A stretch of 12,229 bases of DNA from Christensenella sp. UBA1750 (GCA_002315655.1 DCHO01000037.1:1-12229), one strand, 5' to 3'. Shown: positions 1 through 7,145, counted from the first letter of the stretch. Translations and numbers: made by a program. The notes: generated from the sequence alone by a model not told the origin.

Positions 1-46
1 CGGGGGCTTCGTGATTCAGTTGAGAATCAACTCAAAGTCTTGTCAA
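1..46. other. Window edge downstream of the binding-protein gene
   Basis: These 46 bases follow the stop of the solute-binding protein gene. They contain a small inverted repeat, AGTTGA-GAA-TCAACT (18-32), but no T-tract follows it on the minus strand within the window. A terminator or a further operon gene may lie outside. Confidence 0.3.
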
Positions 47-1765
47 TTACTTGCCAAGGATCTGAGAGTTCAGCTCGTCAAGAACCAGCTGGACGGTGGG
101 CATCATGGAAGCAACCCAAGCATCCCACTCAGCACCAACATCGATGCCTTCCTGAGCGACGAGGATGGTCATTTCTTCCTTAACGTCAGCGCCGAAGGTG
201 CCGTACTTGTTCTTGTTGGGAGCGTCAAGAGCGGCCATGGCGTAGTCAACGTACTTCATGGTAGCCTTGCCTTCGTTCATCTTGTTCCAAACCTTGTCCT
301 TCAGCTGGACCTGGAACTCAGCGATAGCGGGGTTGGCGGGAACCTGCATGGTGCCGTTGGCAGCCTGGCCTTCGTTGAACTTGGTTTCAGCATAGGGAGA
401 AACGTAGGTCTGAGTAGCTTCGTCGAAGTCCCACAGGATCTTGATGTCTTCAACGTTGTCGCCGGTCACTTCGTAGTCAACGCCTTCAAGGCCGACCCAC
501 TCAAGACGGACGCCTTCATCGGTGAACAGGTAATCGTAGAAGAGCAGAGCGCGAGCCTTCTCTTCGTCAGTGATCTTGTGAGAGAAGGAGGTGCACAGCC
601 AGTAGTCTTCGGTCTGAGTCATGTACCACTTGCCATCCATGCCGTAAACGACAGCAACGTCAACAGCGTCCTTGGAGGCGATGGTGCCATCACGCATCAT
701 GTCATCGGTCCAGGAGTTCATGGAACCAACAACGTTGTAGGTAGCGAAGCACTGACCGGCCTTGAACATATCCTGATATTCGTTACCGGTGAAGGAGATG
801 TTGTCCTTGTAGATGAGGCCTTCCTGATACATGTTGTAGGTCTCGATGACAGCCTGCTTGAACTCGGGAGTGGAAGCGGGCCAGACATACTCGCCGTCAA
901 CGACGATGTAGGAGGAGGATTCGTTGCCTTCAGAAGCAGGAGCATTCAGGAAGGTAACAGCAGCGTTGGGGAAGCCCCAGGTGGGCAGGGTCAGAGGAGC
1001 GTTGTTGATGCCGTTGTTGCCGGGATCCTGATCACGGATGGCACGCAACAGCTCGATCCACTCGTCCCAGGTGTACTCGGAATCTTCCTGATACAGACCA
1101 ACCTGCTTAGCCCAGTCAGCACGGATGCAGAAGTAGGAGGTGTAAGCGTTGTTGATGTACTCAGGATTGTAACGGGTTGCGGGCCAGGTGTACAGCACAT
1201 CGTCGATGGAGTAGGCGGCGCAAGAGGGAGAATCCTTGTAGAAGTTGTAGAGGTTGGGGTAGTTCTTCAGTTCGTCAGCGGTCATGCCGGCGAAGGCACC
1301 CTGCTTGGCCCACTCGAAGTAGTTGGTAGAAGAAGCGATCTTCAGGTCCCAACTCAGCAGGTCGGGAGCGTCGTCGGTAGCAACCCAAGTCTGAACCTTC
1401 TCGTTCCAGTCGCCCCAGGAAACGGGGATGTAGTCGAAGGTCAGGTTGAACTTCTGCTTGATATACTCAGAACGAGCGTCCTTGCCGCACTTGTCAGCAT
1501 CGGTAACGCAGATAGAGAGTTCAACAGCGGACAGTTCGCCCAGGTTGGCGTAGTCGATCTGACCGTCAGCGGTCATGGGGTAGAGAGAAGCGGCGGCAGC
1601 GTCATCGCCAGCGGCAGAGTCGTCGGCGGCAGCAGCATCGTCCTTCTTGGTTTCCGTGGCAGCCTTGTCAGAAGACGAGGAAGCGGCGGGGGTTTCGGTC
1701 TTGGCGCAAGCTACCAGAGAGATAGCCATGAGCACGACAAGAACCAGAGCCAGAAGCTTTTTCAT
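47..1765 (-). CDS. ABC transporter extracellular solute-binding lipoprotein (LplA-like)
   Basis: This 572-residue protein is the likely substrate-capture component of a carbohydrate ABC importer, anchored to the outer face of the membrane. Seen directly: a short lysine start (MKK), a hydrophobic stretch, and a lipobox LVAC with the modified cysteine at residue 20. A low-complexity Ala/Asp/Ser/Lys linker follows to about residue 60. The rest is a large, aromatic-rich binding domain, and its length fits the big (about 500-570 residue) LplA/YtcQ-type binding proteins that accompany LplB/LplC permeases. The ATG start is supported by a GGAGG site 7 bases upstream. It is the last gene of the three-gene transporter operon and follows the LplC-like permease after 61 bases. 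The ligand cannot be deduced; oligosaccharides or glycan fragments are usual for the family. The class is secure, the substrate unknown. Confidence 0.93.
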   Translation of the reverse strand: MKKLLALVLVVLMAISLVACAKTETPAASSSSDKAATETKKDDAAAADDSAAGDDAAAASLYPMTADGQIDYANLGELSAVELSICVTDADKCGKDARSEYIKQKFNLTFDYIPVSWGDWNEKVQTWVATDDAPDLLSWDLKIASSTNYFEWAKQGAFAGMTADELKNYPNLYNFYKDSPSCAAYSIDDVLYTWPATRYNPEYINNAYTSYFCIRADWAKQVGLYQEDSEYTWDEWIELLRAIRDQDPGNNGINNAPLTLPTWGFPNAAVTFLNAPASEGNESSSYIVVDGEYVWPASTPEFKQAVIETYNMYQEGLIYKDNISFTGNEYQDMFKAGQCFATYNVVGSMNSWTDDMMRDGTIASKDAVDVAVVYGMDGKWYMTQTEDYWLCTSFSHKITDEEKARALLFYDYLFTDEGVRLEWVGLEGVDYEVTGDNVEDIKILWDFDEATQTYVSPYAETKFNEGQAANGTMQVPANPAIAEFQVQLKDKVWNKMNEGKATMKYVDYAMAALDAPNKNKYGTFGADVKEEMTILVAQEGIDVGAEWDAWVASMMPTVQLVLDELNSQILGK

Positions 1766-1778
1766 GGTGTTTCCTCCA

Positions 1779-1810
1779 TAAAATATTTTACTAAACCACT
1801 TACATGGTTT
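1779..1810 (-). promoter_or_regulatory. AT-rich palindrome and small hairpin between permease and binding-protein genes
   Basis: The 61-base gap before the binding-protein gene holds a perfect 12-bp palindrome, TAAAATATTTTA (1779-1790), just upstream of its ribosome binding site. Next to it is a 6-bp inverted repeat, AAACCA/TGGTTT, with a 6-base loop (1793-1810). In such operons the binding protein is often made in excess over the permeases, and small intercistronic hairpins can contribute by RNA processing or protection. That role is inference here; the stem is weak and no clear promoter is seen. Confidence 0.3.
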
Positions 1811-1826
1811 TGTAACGGGATTGGGA

Positions 1827-2771
1827 TTACTCCTTCACGGCGCCCAAGGTCAGGCCGGAGAGGAAGTAACGCTGCAGGAAGGGATACAGGCACATAATGG
1901 GAGCCATGGAAATGATGATGGAAGACATCTTGATGGAGTCGCCCTGAATGTCAGGCTTTGCTTCGCCGGGGATATTCTGGGTGGCCAGCATATTGACGTC
2001 GTTGATGATGGTTCTCAGCACGTTCTGCAGAGGCCATTTGTCAACGGACTTGCAGAAGATCATGGCGTTGTACCACTCGTTCCAGCGCTCCACGGCGTAA
2101 TACAGCGTGAAGGTGGCCAGCAGAGGCAGAGACAGCGGCAGGGTGACGGACCAGAGGATGCGAATATCCGTGGCGCCGTCAATCTTAGCGGACTCTTCCA
2201 GAGCGGGGGGCAGAGACTTGAAGTAGTTGGAAATGATCAGCATATAGTAGATGGTGATACCGGTGGGCAGGAAGTACGACCACAGGGTATCCATCAGATG
2301 CAGGTCACGAATCAGCAGATAGTAGGGAATCAAACCGCCGTTGAAGTACATCGTGAAGATGATGATCACACGGATGAGCTTCATGCCGGGCAGATTTCTC
2401 TTGGTCAGGCAGTAGGCGCACAGGATGGTCAGGGTCATGTTGTACGCGGTGCCGGCAATGGTATTGATGATGGAGTTCTTAAAGCCGTACCAGATGAGGG
2501 CAGACTTGAAGGTGAACTCGTAGGCTTCCCAGGTGAATTCCGGGGGAATCAGCATGATGCCTTCATAACGCTTGTAAACGGTGTTGGGCACGAAGGAGAC
2601 CAGCACGGCGTTGTAGAAGGGATACACGATGAGGACTGCAAGGATCGTGAGGATCAGCAGCAGGACAAAGTCAACCGCGTTGAACCGGCGAATCTTATTT
2701 TTTCTCGGAATGTGTACGTTCCCGCGCTTGTCAATTCTGACATTCGGGGAAATGGGATGAATTTCAGCCAT
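1827..2771 (-). CDS. Carbohydrate ABC transporter permease (LplC/MalG type)
   Basis: This 314-residue inner-membrane protein is probably one of the two channel-forming subunits of the importer. It has a basic cytoplasmic N-terminus (about residues 1-30) and about six hydrophobic segments (near 34-54, 95-120, 132-152, 165-183, 212-230 and 285-305). The permease EAA loop, which docks on the ATPase, is visible near residues 192-212 (EESAKIDGATD, then TLPLSLP). The 'MYFNGGLIPYYLL' stretch near 141-153 is typical of the LplC/YtcP group. The ATG start has a strong AAAGGAGG site about 6 bases upstream. It lies only 16 bases after the LplB-like permease stop, and the ribosome binding site sits inside that gap, so the two are co-transcribed. 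No ATPase gene is present, as usual for systems that share an MsmX-type ATPase. Confidence 0.93.
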   Translation of the reverse strand: MAEIHPISPNVRIDKRGNVHIPRKNKIRRFNAVDFVLLLILTILAVLIVYPFYNAVLVSFVPNTVYKRYEGIMLIPPEFTWEAYEFTFKSALIWYGFKNSIINTIAGTAYNMTLTILCAYCLTKRNLPGMKLIRVIIIFTMYFNGGLIPYYLLIRDLHLMDTLWSYFLPTGITIYYMLIISNYFKSLPPALEESAKIDGATDIRILWSVTLPLSLPLLATFTLYYAVERWNEWYNAMIFCKSVDKWPLQNVLRTIINDVNMLATQNIPGEAKPDIQGDSIKMSSIIISMAPIMCLYPFLQRYFLSGLTLGAVKE

Positions 2772-2787
2772 GTTTGTCCTCCTTTCC

Positions 2788-3750
2788 TTACAGAACCGTT
2801 TCCTGACCCAATGCCTTGGTCACGAAGTTGGCCAGCATCAGGAGGATGAAGTTGATCACGTTCTTGAACAGACCGACGGCCACGGGGAAGCCCAGGTTGA
2901 TACCGGAGGACTTGACGAAGGACAGGCGGTAGATGTAGGTGTCGATGATATCACCGGTCTCGTAAACGGGAGCGGTATAGAGGTTGAATATCTGGTCGAA
3001 GCCGCCTTCCATGACAGCGCCGACGCGGAGGACGAACTGAATGGCGATCATGGAGATCATGCCGGGCAGGGTGATGAAGCGCATCTGCTGCCAACGGTTT
3101 GCACCGTCGATGGTTGCGGCTTCATACAGGGAGGGGTCGATGCCGGTGATGGCAGCCAGGTAAATGATGGTGCCCCAGCCGGCTTCCTTCCAGATGTCGG
3201 AAATGACCAGGATGGCACGGAAGGATTTGTTGGAGTAGAGCAGGTTCCAGTTTTCACCGATCTCCGGGTTGAACAGATCGAAGAACTTACGCACCATGCC
3301 GGTGGAGCCCAGCAGGTTCAGCATGATACCGGCCATGATAACCCAGGTCAGGAAGTGCGGGAAAGTGTAGATGGTCTGCAGCACTCTCTTGTACTTGGGC
3401 ATATAGACCTCGTTGATGAGGATGGCCAGGATGATGGGGAACGGGAAGCCGAAGCAGATACGAAGCAGAGAGATGATCAGCGTGTTGCGCAGAGCCGGCC
3501 AGAACTGGGGTTCCACGAACATATACTTGAAGTGCTCGAAGTTGTTCCAGGGAGAAGCCTTGATGCCGGCCAGCTTGTAGTCCTTGAAGGCCAGCTGAAT
3601 GCCGTACATGGGCTTGTACTTGAAAATGATGTAGTAAGCAAGCACAGGAATGAGCATCAGGTAAATCCAGCGATTTTCCCACATGATGCGCCGCGTTCTC
3701 TTCCAGGAGAACTTCTCTTTGCCGCCGCGTCGAATGGATTGCGTACTCAC
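2788..3750 (-). CDS. Carbohydrate ABC transporter permease (LplB/MalF-like type)
   Basis: This 320-residue protein is the partner permease of the same importer and the first gene of its operon. It has a basic N-terminus, a first membrane segment near residues 28-44, the LplB-like 'YKPMYGIQLAFKDYK' stretch at about 45-59, further hydrophobic segments, and the EAA loop at about 209-230 (YEAATIDGANRW, then TLPG). The start is a GTG codon; an AAAGGAGG site lies about 12 bases upstream, which is a somewhat long spacing, but no other nearby start has a better site. The sequence ends just before the next permease gene. Its promoter is predicted in the divergent region upstream. Assignment to the LplB/YtcO-type permease family is firm; the transported sugar is not known. 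Confidence 0.92.
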   Translation of the reverse strand: MSTQSIRRGGKEKFSWKRTRRIMWENRWIYLMLIPVLAYYIIFKYKPMYGIQLAFKDYKLAGIKASPWNNFEHFKYMFVEPQFWPALRNTLIISLLRICFGFPFPIILAILINEVYMPKYKRVLQTIYTFPHFLTWVIMAGIMLNLLGSTGMVRKFFDLFNPEIGENWNLLYSNKSFRAILVISDIWKEAGWGTIIYLAAITGIDPSLYEAATIDGANRWQQMRFITLPGMISMIAIQFVLRVGAVMEGGFDQIFNLYTAPVYETGDIIDTYIYRLSFVKSSGINLGFPVAVGLFKNVINFILLMLANFVTKALGQETVL

Positions 3751-3762
3751 GGGTTGTCTTTT

Positions 3763-3770
3763 CCTCCTTT
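3763..3770 (-). promoter_or_regulatory. Ribosome binding site supporting the GTG start of the LplB-like permease
   Basis: Read on the minus strand this is AAAGGAGG, followed by 12 bases and then GTG at 3750-3748. It decides the non-ATG start of the transporter operon's first gene. Confidence 0.7.
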
Positions 3771-3860
3771 TGTGTTCGGCGTACTACTTTTTATATCACT
3801 ATAAGTATCTCACATTGTAATGACAGTCTTCATAAGCCGAAAGCAGTCTATACATCATAT

Positions 3861-3887
3861 ATTATATTACCTGCGTTTTTTTGTCAA
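3861..3887 (-). promoter_or_regulatory. Predicted sigma-A promoter for the ABC transporter operon
   Basis: On the minus strand a perfect -35 hexamer TTGACA (3887-3882) is followed after 15 bases by a perfect -10 hexamer TATAAT (3866-3861). The spacer is two bases shorter than the optimum of 17; an overlapping TAATAT gives 17 bases with a poorer -10. Transcription would start near 3850-3855, leaving a leader of about 100 bases before the GTG start at 3750. The short spacer might make this promoter weak or activator-dependent. Confidence 0.6.
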
Positions 3888-3975
3888 TAACATAAAAACA
3901 TTTTGTGAACGAAAAAGGCGGCTTTTTTCTCAACTTTCGTTTTGTTCCCAAATCGCTTCACAAACGGACAGAAAA

Positions 3976-4008
3976 ATCTTACAATATTGTTAAGATATAT
4001 GCAACAAT
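3976..4008. promoter_or_regulatory. Candidate operator: clustered ACAAT/ATTGT half-sites
   Basis: Near the middle of the divergent region lies a perfect 10-bp palindrome, ACAATATTGT (3981-3990). ATCTT and AAGAT flank it (with one extra T), extending the dyad to 3976-3996. ATTGTT (3986-3991) also pairs with AACAAT (4003-4008) across 11 bases, so three half-sites fall within 28 bases. Such dyads between divergent promoters are typical regulator targets. The AT-rich composition makes chance palindromes fairly likely, so this is only a candidate, and no regulator gene is nearby. Confidence 0.35.
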
Positions 4009-4202
4009 TTTGTCAATTTCAGCCATTTTTAAGAAATCCATGCAGATATTCAATAACATTTCATGTTTCGCGTGTTAAATCAGTCGCAGATTATATTTAT
4101 ATTTTCATATTATTTTAGTGCAATAATAGGTGCAAATACAAGAACACAATATAAGTATATTCTTACATCGTTACTGTTTTGTCAATCTTTTGCGCTTTGT
4201 GC

Positions 4203-4231
4203 TTGTTCTCAGCCAAATAATGTGCTATACT
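4203..4231 (+). promoter_or_regulatory. Predicted extended -10 promoter for the enzyme operon
   Basis: The -10 hexamer TATACT (4226-4231) is preceded by TGC at 4223-4225, giving an extended -10 (TGn-TATAAT type) element. A weak -35, TTGTTC (4203-4208), lies 17 bases upstream. Transcription would start near 4238, about 35 bases before the ATG at 4273, with the AAAGGAG ribosome site at 4254-4260 in between. Confidence 0.6.
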
Positions 4232-4272
4232 TTTACATAAATCTTCTCTGTGTAAAGGAGACCTGAACCACT

Positions 4273-5025
4273 ATGAAAATCCGCTTTTTCGGCACCTCCC
4301 ACGGCGTTCCCTCCGCAGAACGCTTCTGCTCCTGCACCTGTCTTGAAATCGGCGACAGGCTCTATCTCATCGACTGCGGCGCACCCGCCGTTGACCTGCT
4401 GCTGCGCAACGGGCTGCATCCCAACGGGCTCAAAGCTGTGTTCTTCACCCACATCCACGGCGACCACACCGACGGCCTGTTGAACCTGGCCGATCTGTGC
4501 AACTGGTACTTCAAGGAATCCGCCTTCGACATCTACATGACGGAGCAGGCCGGAATTGACGCCTACAAGCACACCATAAACGTCGTGGAGGCCGACATCG
4601 GCATCGACGAGGAACGCATCCGCTTCAAGCTCATGGACAAAAACTTCGTCTATGACGACGGAGTTGTCCGCGTCACCCCCTTCCCCACCACCCACATGAG
4701 TTATGTCGGCGCAGGGCATCCCTCCTATGCTTATCTCATCGAGGCGGAGGGCAAGAAACTCGTCTTCACCGGCGACCTTTCTCACAACATGAAGGACAGG
4801 GATTTCCCCGAGATTGCCCTCCGTGAACCCGTCGATCTGACCGTGTGCGAGATGGCGCACTTCTCCCCTGAGGAGGCGGAATACTTCCTCAAAGATTACA
4901 AGGGCAAAAAGCTGCTGTTCAACCACGTTTTCCCCATTGAGAAGTTAGAAAGAATCAAGGCTCTTGACGGCAAGTACGCCTATCCCATCGACATTCTTTC
5001 CGACGGCGACGTCATCGAAATGTAG
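4273..5025 (+). CDS. MBL-fold metallohydrolase
   Basis: This 250-residue protein has the metallo-beta-lactamase fold and should be a cytoplasmic binuclear-metal hydrolase. Metal-binding signature residues are visible: H60, H62, D64 and H65 in THIHGDH, then H141 (TTHMS), D168 (FTGDLS) and H218 (FNHVF). The N-terminal FGTSHGVPS stretch resembles the RNase Z/PhnP-like branch, whose members cut phosphodiesters or other esters. A tight cysteine group, CSCTC at residues 19-23, is unusual and could bind metal or be structural. No signal peptide is seen. The ATG start follows an AAAGGAG site by 12 bases. It is the first gene of the plus-strand operon and ends 40 bases before the M20 gene. The family is clear; the substrate is not, and context suggests a sugar-ester or phosphoester role only by association. 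Confidence 0.88.
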   Translation: MKIRFFGTSHGVPSAERFCSCTCLEIGDRLYLIDCGAPAVDLLLRNGLHPNGLKAVFFTHIHGDHTDGLLNLADLCNWYFKESAFDIYMTEQAGIDAYKHTINVVEADIGIDEERIRFKLMDKNFVYDDGVVRVTPFPTTHMSYVGAGHPSYAYLIEAEGKKLVFTGDLSHNMKDRDFPEIALREPVDLTVCEMAHFSPEEAEYFLKDYKGKKLLFNHVFPIEKLERIKALDGKYAYPIDILSDGDVIEM

Positions 5026-5052
5026 GCTGTTTCTTCCTATTAAATTAAACAC

Positions 5053-5057
5053 AGGAG
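5053..5057 (+). promoter_or_regulatory. Ribosome binding site fixing the M20 gene start
   Basis: AGGAG lies 8 bases before the ATG at 5066. The open frame extends in frame back to 4964, inside the previous gene, but this site and the family-like N-terminus at 5066 argue for the later start. Confidence 0.8.
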
Positions 5058-5065
5058 AACCCGAT

Positions 5066-6418
5066 ATGAGCAACGCTTTGTTCGAGAATATGAAGGCTCT
5101 TCCCGAAAAAGTTCTTCCCCTGATGCAGCACTCCAAGCAAACCATCTGGAATCACCCCGAAACGGGCTACCGCGAATGGGACACTCAGGCGTTCCTGCTG
5201 TCCGAAATGGAGAAGTTGGGCTACCGCGATTTTGTGAAGGCGGGTGACATTCCCGGCTTCTATGCGGATGTGGACACCGGCCTTCCCGGCCCCACACTGG
5301 TTCTGATGGGCGAAATGGATTCCATCATCAATTCCTCCCACCCGAATTGCGATAAGGAGACCGGCGCGGCGCACGCCTGCGGGCACCACTGCCAGTCCTC
5401 CGCGCTGCTTGGGGTTGCGGCGTGCTTAAAAGAAGAAGGCGCACTTGCCGGGCTGTGCGGCAAAATCCGCCTCATGTTCGTACCCGCGGAGGAGCTGCTG
5501 GAATTGGGCTACCGCGAGGAACTGCGCAAAAAGGGCATCATCGAGTTCTACGGCGGCAAGGTGGAGCTGATTCGCCGGGGCTTCTTTGACGATGCGGATC
5601 TGTGCCTGCTCATCCACACCGGCATCGGCAAAGGCACCTACGGGCTTTCCACCGGCTCCAACGGCTGCATGGTCAAGGAGATCGCCTACAAGGGCAAAGC
5701 CTCCCACGCCGGCGGCTCCCCCGATAAGGGCATCAACGCTTTATATGCCGCAAATTTGGGCATCACGGCGGTCAACGCCCTGCGCGAGACCTTCCGCGAC
5801 GAAGACCACATCCGCTTCCATCCCATCGTGACGAGCAAGCCCGGCGCGGTCAACGTCATTCCCGATTATGTGACGCTGGAAACCTACGTCCGCGGCGCGT
5901 CCTTAAAAGCCATTTTAGATGCCAACAGGCGCATCAACCGCGCCCTTGCCGCCTCCGCTGCCGCCATCGGCGCGGAAGTCACCATCACCGACCGCACGGG
6001 CTATTCCCCCGTGGAGAACGACGAAAATATGTATGCCCTCGTCCATGAGGTCATGACCGGAATCGTGGGGAAAGAGAACATCAAGGAAGACGGCTGGGAC
6101 AAGGGCTGCACCGACATGGGCGACATTTCCTGCATCTTCCCCACCATCAACCCTCACTGCTCCGGCGCACAGGGCATCGGGCACGGCGCGGATTATTTCA
6201 TCACGGACGACCATTCCGCCCTTGTGCTGCCCGCACAGTATTTCCTCTGCATGGCGGCAGAATTGCTGGGCAACGGCGGCGAGAAGGCGAAATTCATCCT
6301 TGAGCACAAGCACACGCTCTACAATTCCATTCCCGAATACTTGGAGGCCGTCCGCGCCATCAACCGCGACATTGACGGCGTTGTTTACACCGAAACCGGC
6401 GCGGAGCTGCATTTTTAG
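5066..6418 (+). CDS. M20 family metallopeptidase/amidohydrolase
   Basis: This 450-residue enzyme belongs to the M20 zinc amidohydrolases, which cleave amide bonds in N-acyl amino acids, dipeptides or aminobenzoyl-glutamate-like compounds. Visible metal and catalytic positions are C105 and H107 in ACGHH, E142/E143 in PAEEL, H184 in LIHTG, and H373 in GIGHGADY. H214 in the ASHAGG motif belongs to the dimerisation-domain histidine that closes the active site. The cysteine ligand and HAGG motif point to the M20D/AbgB-like branch. No signal peptide is present, so it should act in the cytoplasm. The stop codon is followed at once by the ATG of the kinase gene, suggesting translational coupling. In this operon it could remove an N-acyl or amide group from an imported compound, but that is inference. 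Confidence 0.9.
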   Translation: MSNALFENMKALPEKVLPLMQHSKQTIWNHPETGYREWDTQAFLLSEMEKLGYRDFVKAGDIPGFYADVDTGLPGPTLVLMGEMDSIINSSHPNCDKETGAAHACGHHCQSSALLGVAACLKEEGALAGLCGKIRLMFVPAEELLELGYREELRKKGIIEFYGGKVELIRRGFFDDADLCLLIHTGIGKGTYGLSTGSNGCMVKEIAYKGKASHAGGSPDKGINALYAANLGITAVNALRETFRDEDHIRFHPIVTSKPGAVNVIPDYVTLETYVRGASLKAILDANRRINRALAASAAAIGAEVTITDRTGYSPVENDENMYALVHEVMTGIVGKENIKEDGWDKGCTDMGDISCIFPTINPHCSGAQGIGHGADYFITDDHSALVLPAQYFLCMAAELLGNGGEKAKFILEHKHTLYNSIPEYLEAVRAINRDIDGVVYTETGAELHF

Positions 6419-7132
6419 ATGAAGAAAATACTGAATGTAAACGGTGTTCCCGTGGAAGGCTTTTTCCCCGATGAAACGGTGGAAAATGTGCTGCTGCCGC
6501 TGGTCAAATCGTTGGAAGAGATGCAAAAGCGCAAAGGTGGGCGGCTGCTTGTGGCCTTGGCCGCTCCCCCCGGTGCGGGCAAGAGCACCCTTGCGCTGTT
6601 TTTAGAGAACCTGTCAGAGCGCATACAGGCCGTGGGCATGGACGGTTTCCATTTTCGTCAGGACTATCTGCTCTCCCACACCATAGAGAAAGACGGCGCA
6701 ACTGTGCCATTGGTGTCTGTCAAGGGCGCGCCGGAGTCCTTCGACCTTGCCCATCTGCGGGATAAGTTATACAGCTTATTGCAGAAGGACACCCGCTTCC
6801 CCATCTACGACAGAACCCTGCATGACGTGGCGGAGGATGCTCAATCCGTCACCGCGCCCATCGTGCTCATGGAGGGCAACTGGCTGCTGCTGAACAAGCC
6901 TGGCTGGGACGCGCTCCCCTTTGACTACACCGTCTATATGGAAGCGGAGGAAGAAATGCTGCGCCCGCGCATCCTCTCCCGGCGCATGAAAACCGGGCGA
7001 AGCGAGACGGAAGCGCTTATCCTCTACGACACCATCGACAAGCCGAACATCACCCTTTGCAACGAAAACCACAGAACCGCGAATCTCACCCTGCGTCTGC
7101 TGGACAGCGGCGCAATCGTTATAAAGCAATAA
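6419..7132 (+). CDS. P-loop kinase, uridine kinase/FrcK/YggC-like
   Basis: This 237-residue protein is a P-loop kinase of the phosphoribulokinase/uridine kinase superfamily, close in look to the FrcK (fructose transport kinase)/YggC and pantothenate-kinase-like group. Seen directly: Walker A at residues 49-57 (APPGAGKST), the MDGFHF motif with D75 as probable catalytic base, KGAPESFD at 103-109, and an EGNWLLL strand at about 152-158 that matches the Walker B-side strand in relatives. A basic lid-like stretch (RPRILSRRMKTGR) lies near 182-194. The gene begins directly after the stop of the M20 gene (TAG then ATG), and its stop overlaps the ribosome site of the next gene. In this operon the phosphate acceptor could be a sugar or nucleoside released by the other enzymes; the sequence does not decide. 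Confidence 0.82.
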   Translation: MKKILNVNGVPVEGFFPDETVENVLLPLVKSLEEMQKRKGGRLLVALAAPPGAGKSTLALFLENLSERIQAVGMDGFHFRQDYLLSHTIEKDGATVPLVSVKGAPESFDLAHLRDKLYSLLQKDTRFPIYDRTLHDVAEDAQSVTAPIVLMEGNWLLLNKPGWDALPFDYTVYMEAEEEMLRPRILSRRMKTGRSETEALILYDTIDKPNITLCNENHRTANLTLRLLDSGAIVIKQ

Positions 7133-7137
7133 GGAGG
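7131..7137 (+). promoter_or_regulatory. Ribosome binding site supporting the TTG start of the GH42 gene
   Basis: AAGGAGG overlaps the last two bases of the kinase stop codon (TAA at 7130-7132) and lies 8 bases before TTG at 7146. The next in-frame ATG (7167) has no such site, so the TTG start is preferred. Confidence 0.8.
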
Positions 7138-7145
7138 CGGCACAT

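Larger units (their letters stand above)
3751..4272. other. AT-rich divergent intergenic control region
   Basis: This 522-base stretch carries no credible gene. It is strikingly AT-rich compared with both flanks and separates the divergently transcribed transporter and enzyme operons. It holds the leader and promoter of the transporter operon, the extended -10 promoter of the enzyme operon, the half-site cluster at 3976-4008, and three same-direction copies of TTTTGTCAAT (3879-3888, 4008-4017, 4177-4186). No convincing riboswitch, tRNA or catabolite-response element was recognised. Confidence 0.75.

Noticed and set aside
11..1897. A 628-codon open frame on the plus strand opposite the binding-protein gene
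   Set aside because: It lies antisense to a gene with a lipobox and clear family features. Its product is rich in Val/Gly/Asp/His without any motif, and similar long antisense frames shadow both permease genes. This is a codon-bias artefact.
2770..3804. A 344-codon plus-strand open frame opposite the LplB-like permease
   Set aside because: Low-complexity Asp/Gly/His/Gln-rich product antisense to a well-supported permease; it has no motif of its own.
3914..3927. AAAAAG-GCGG-CTTTTTT as a terminator on the plus strand
   Set aside because: The stem has only one G-C pair and no gene on the plus strand precedes it, so a functional terminator is unlikely.
3953..3970. A catabolite-response (CcpA) box around the AATCGCTTCA stretch
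   Set aside because: Only about half of the consensus positions match, and the outer TG/CA ends are missing.
4063..4266. A 67-codon plus-strand open frame in the AT-rich divergent region
   Set aside because: It covers the predicted promoter of the next operon, has no ribosome binding site and no family features.
4964..5065. A 34-codon N-terminal extension of the M20 gene
   Set aside because: It overlaps the end of the MBL gene, lacks a good ribosome site, and its composition does not resemble the family; the ATG at 5066 has AGGAG 8 bases upstream.
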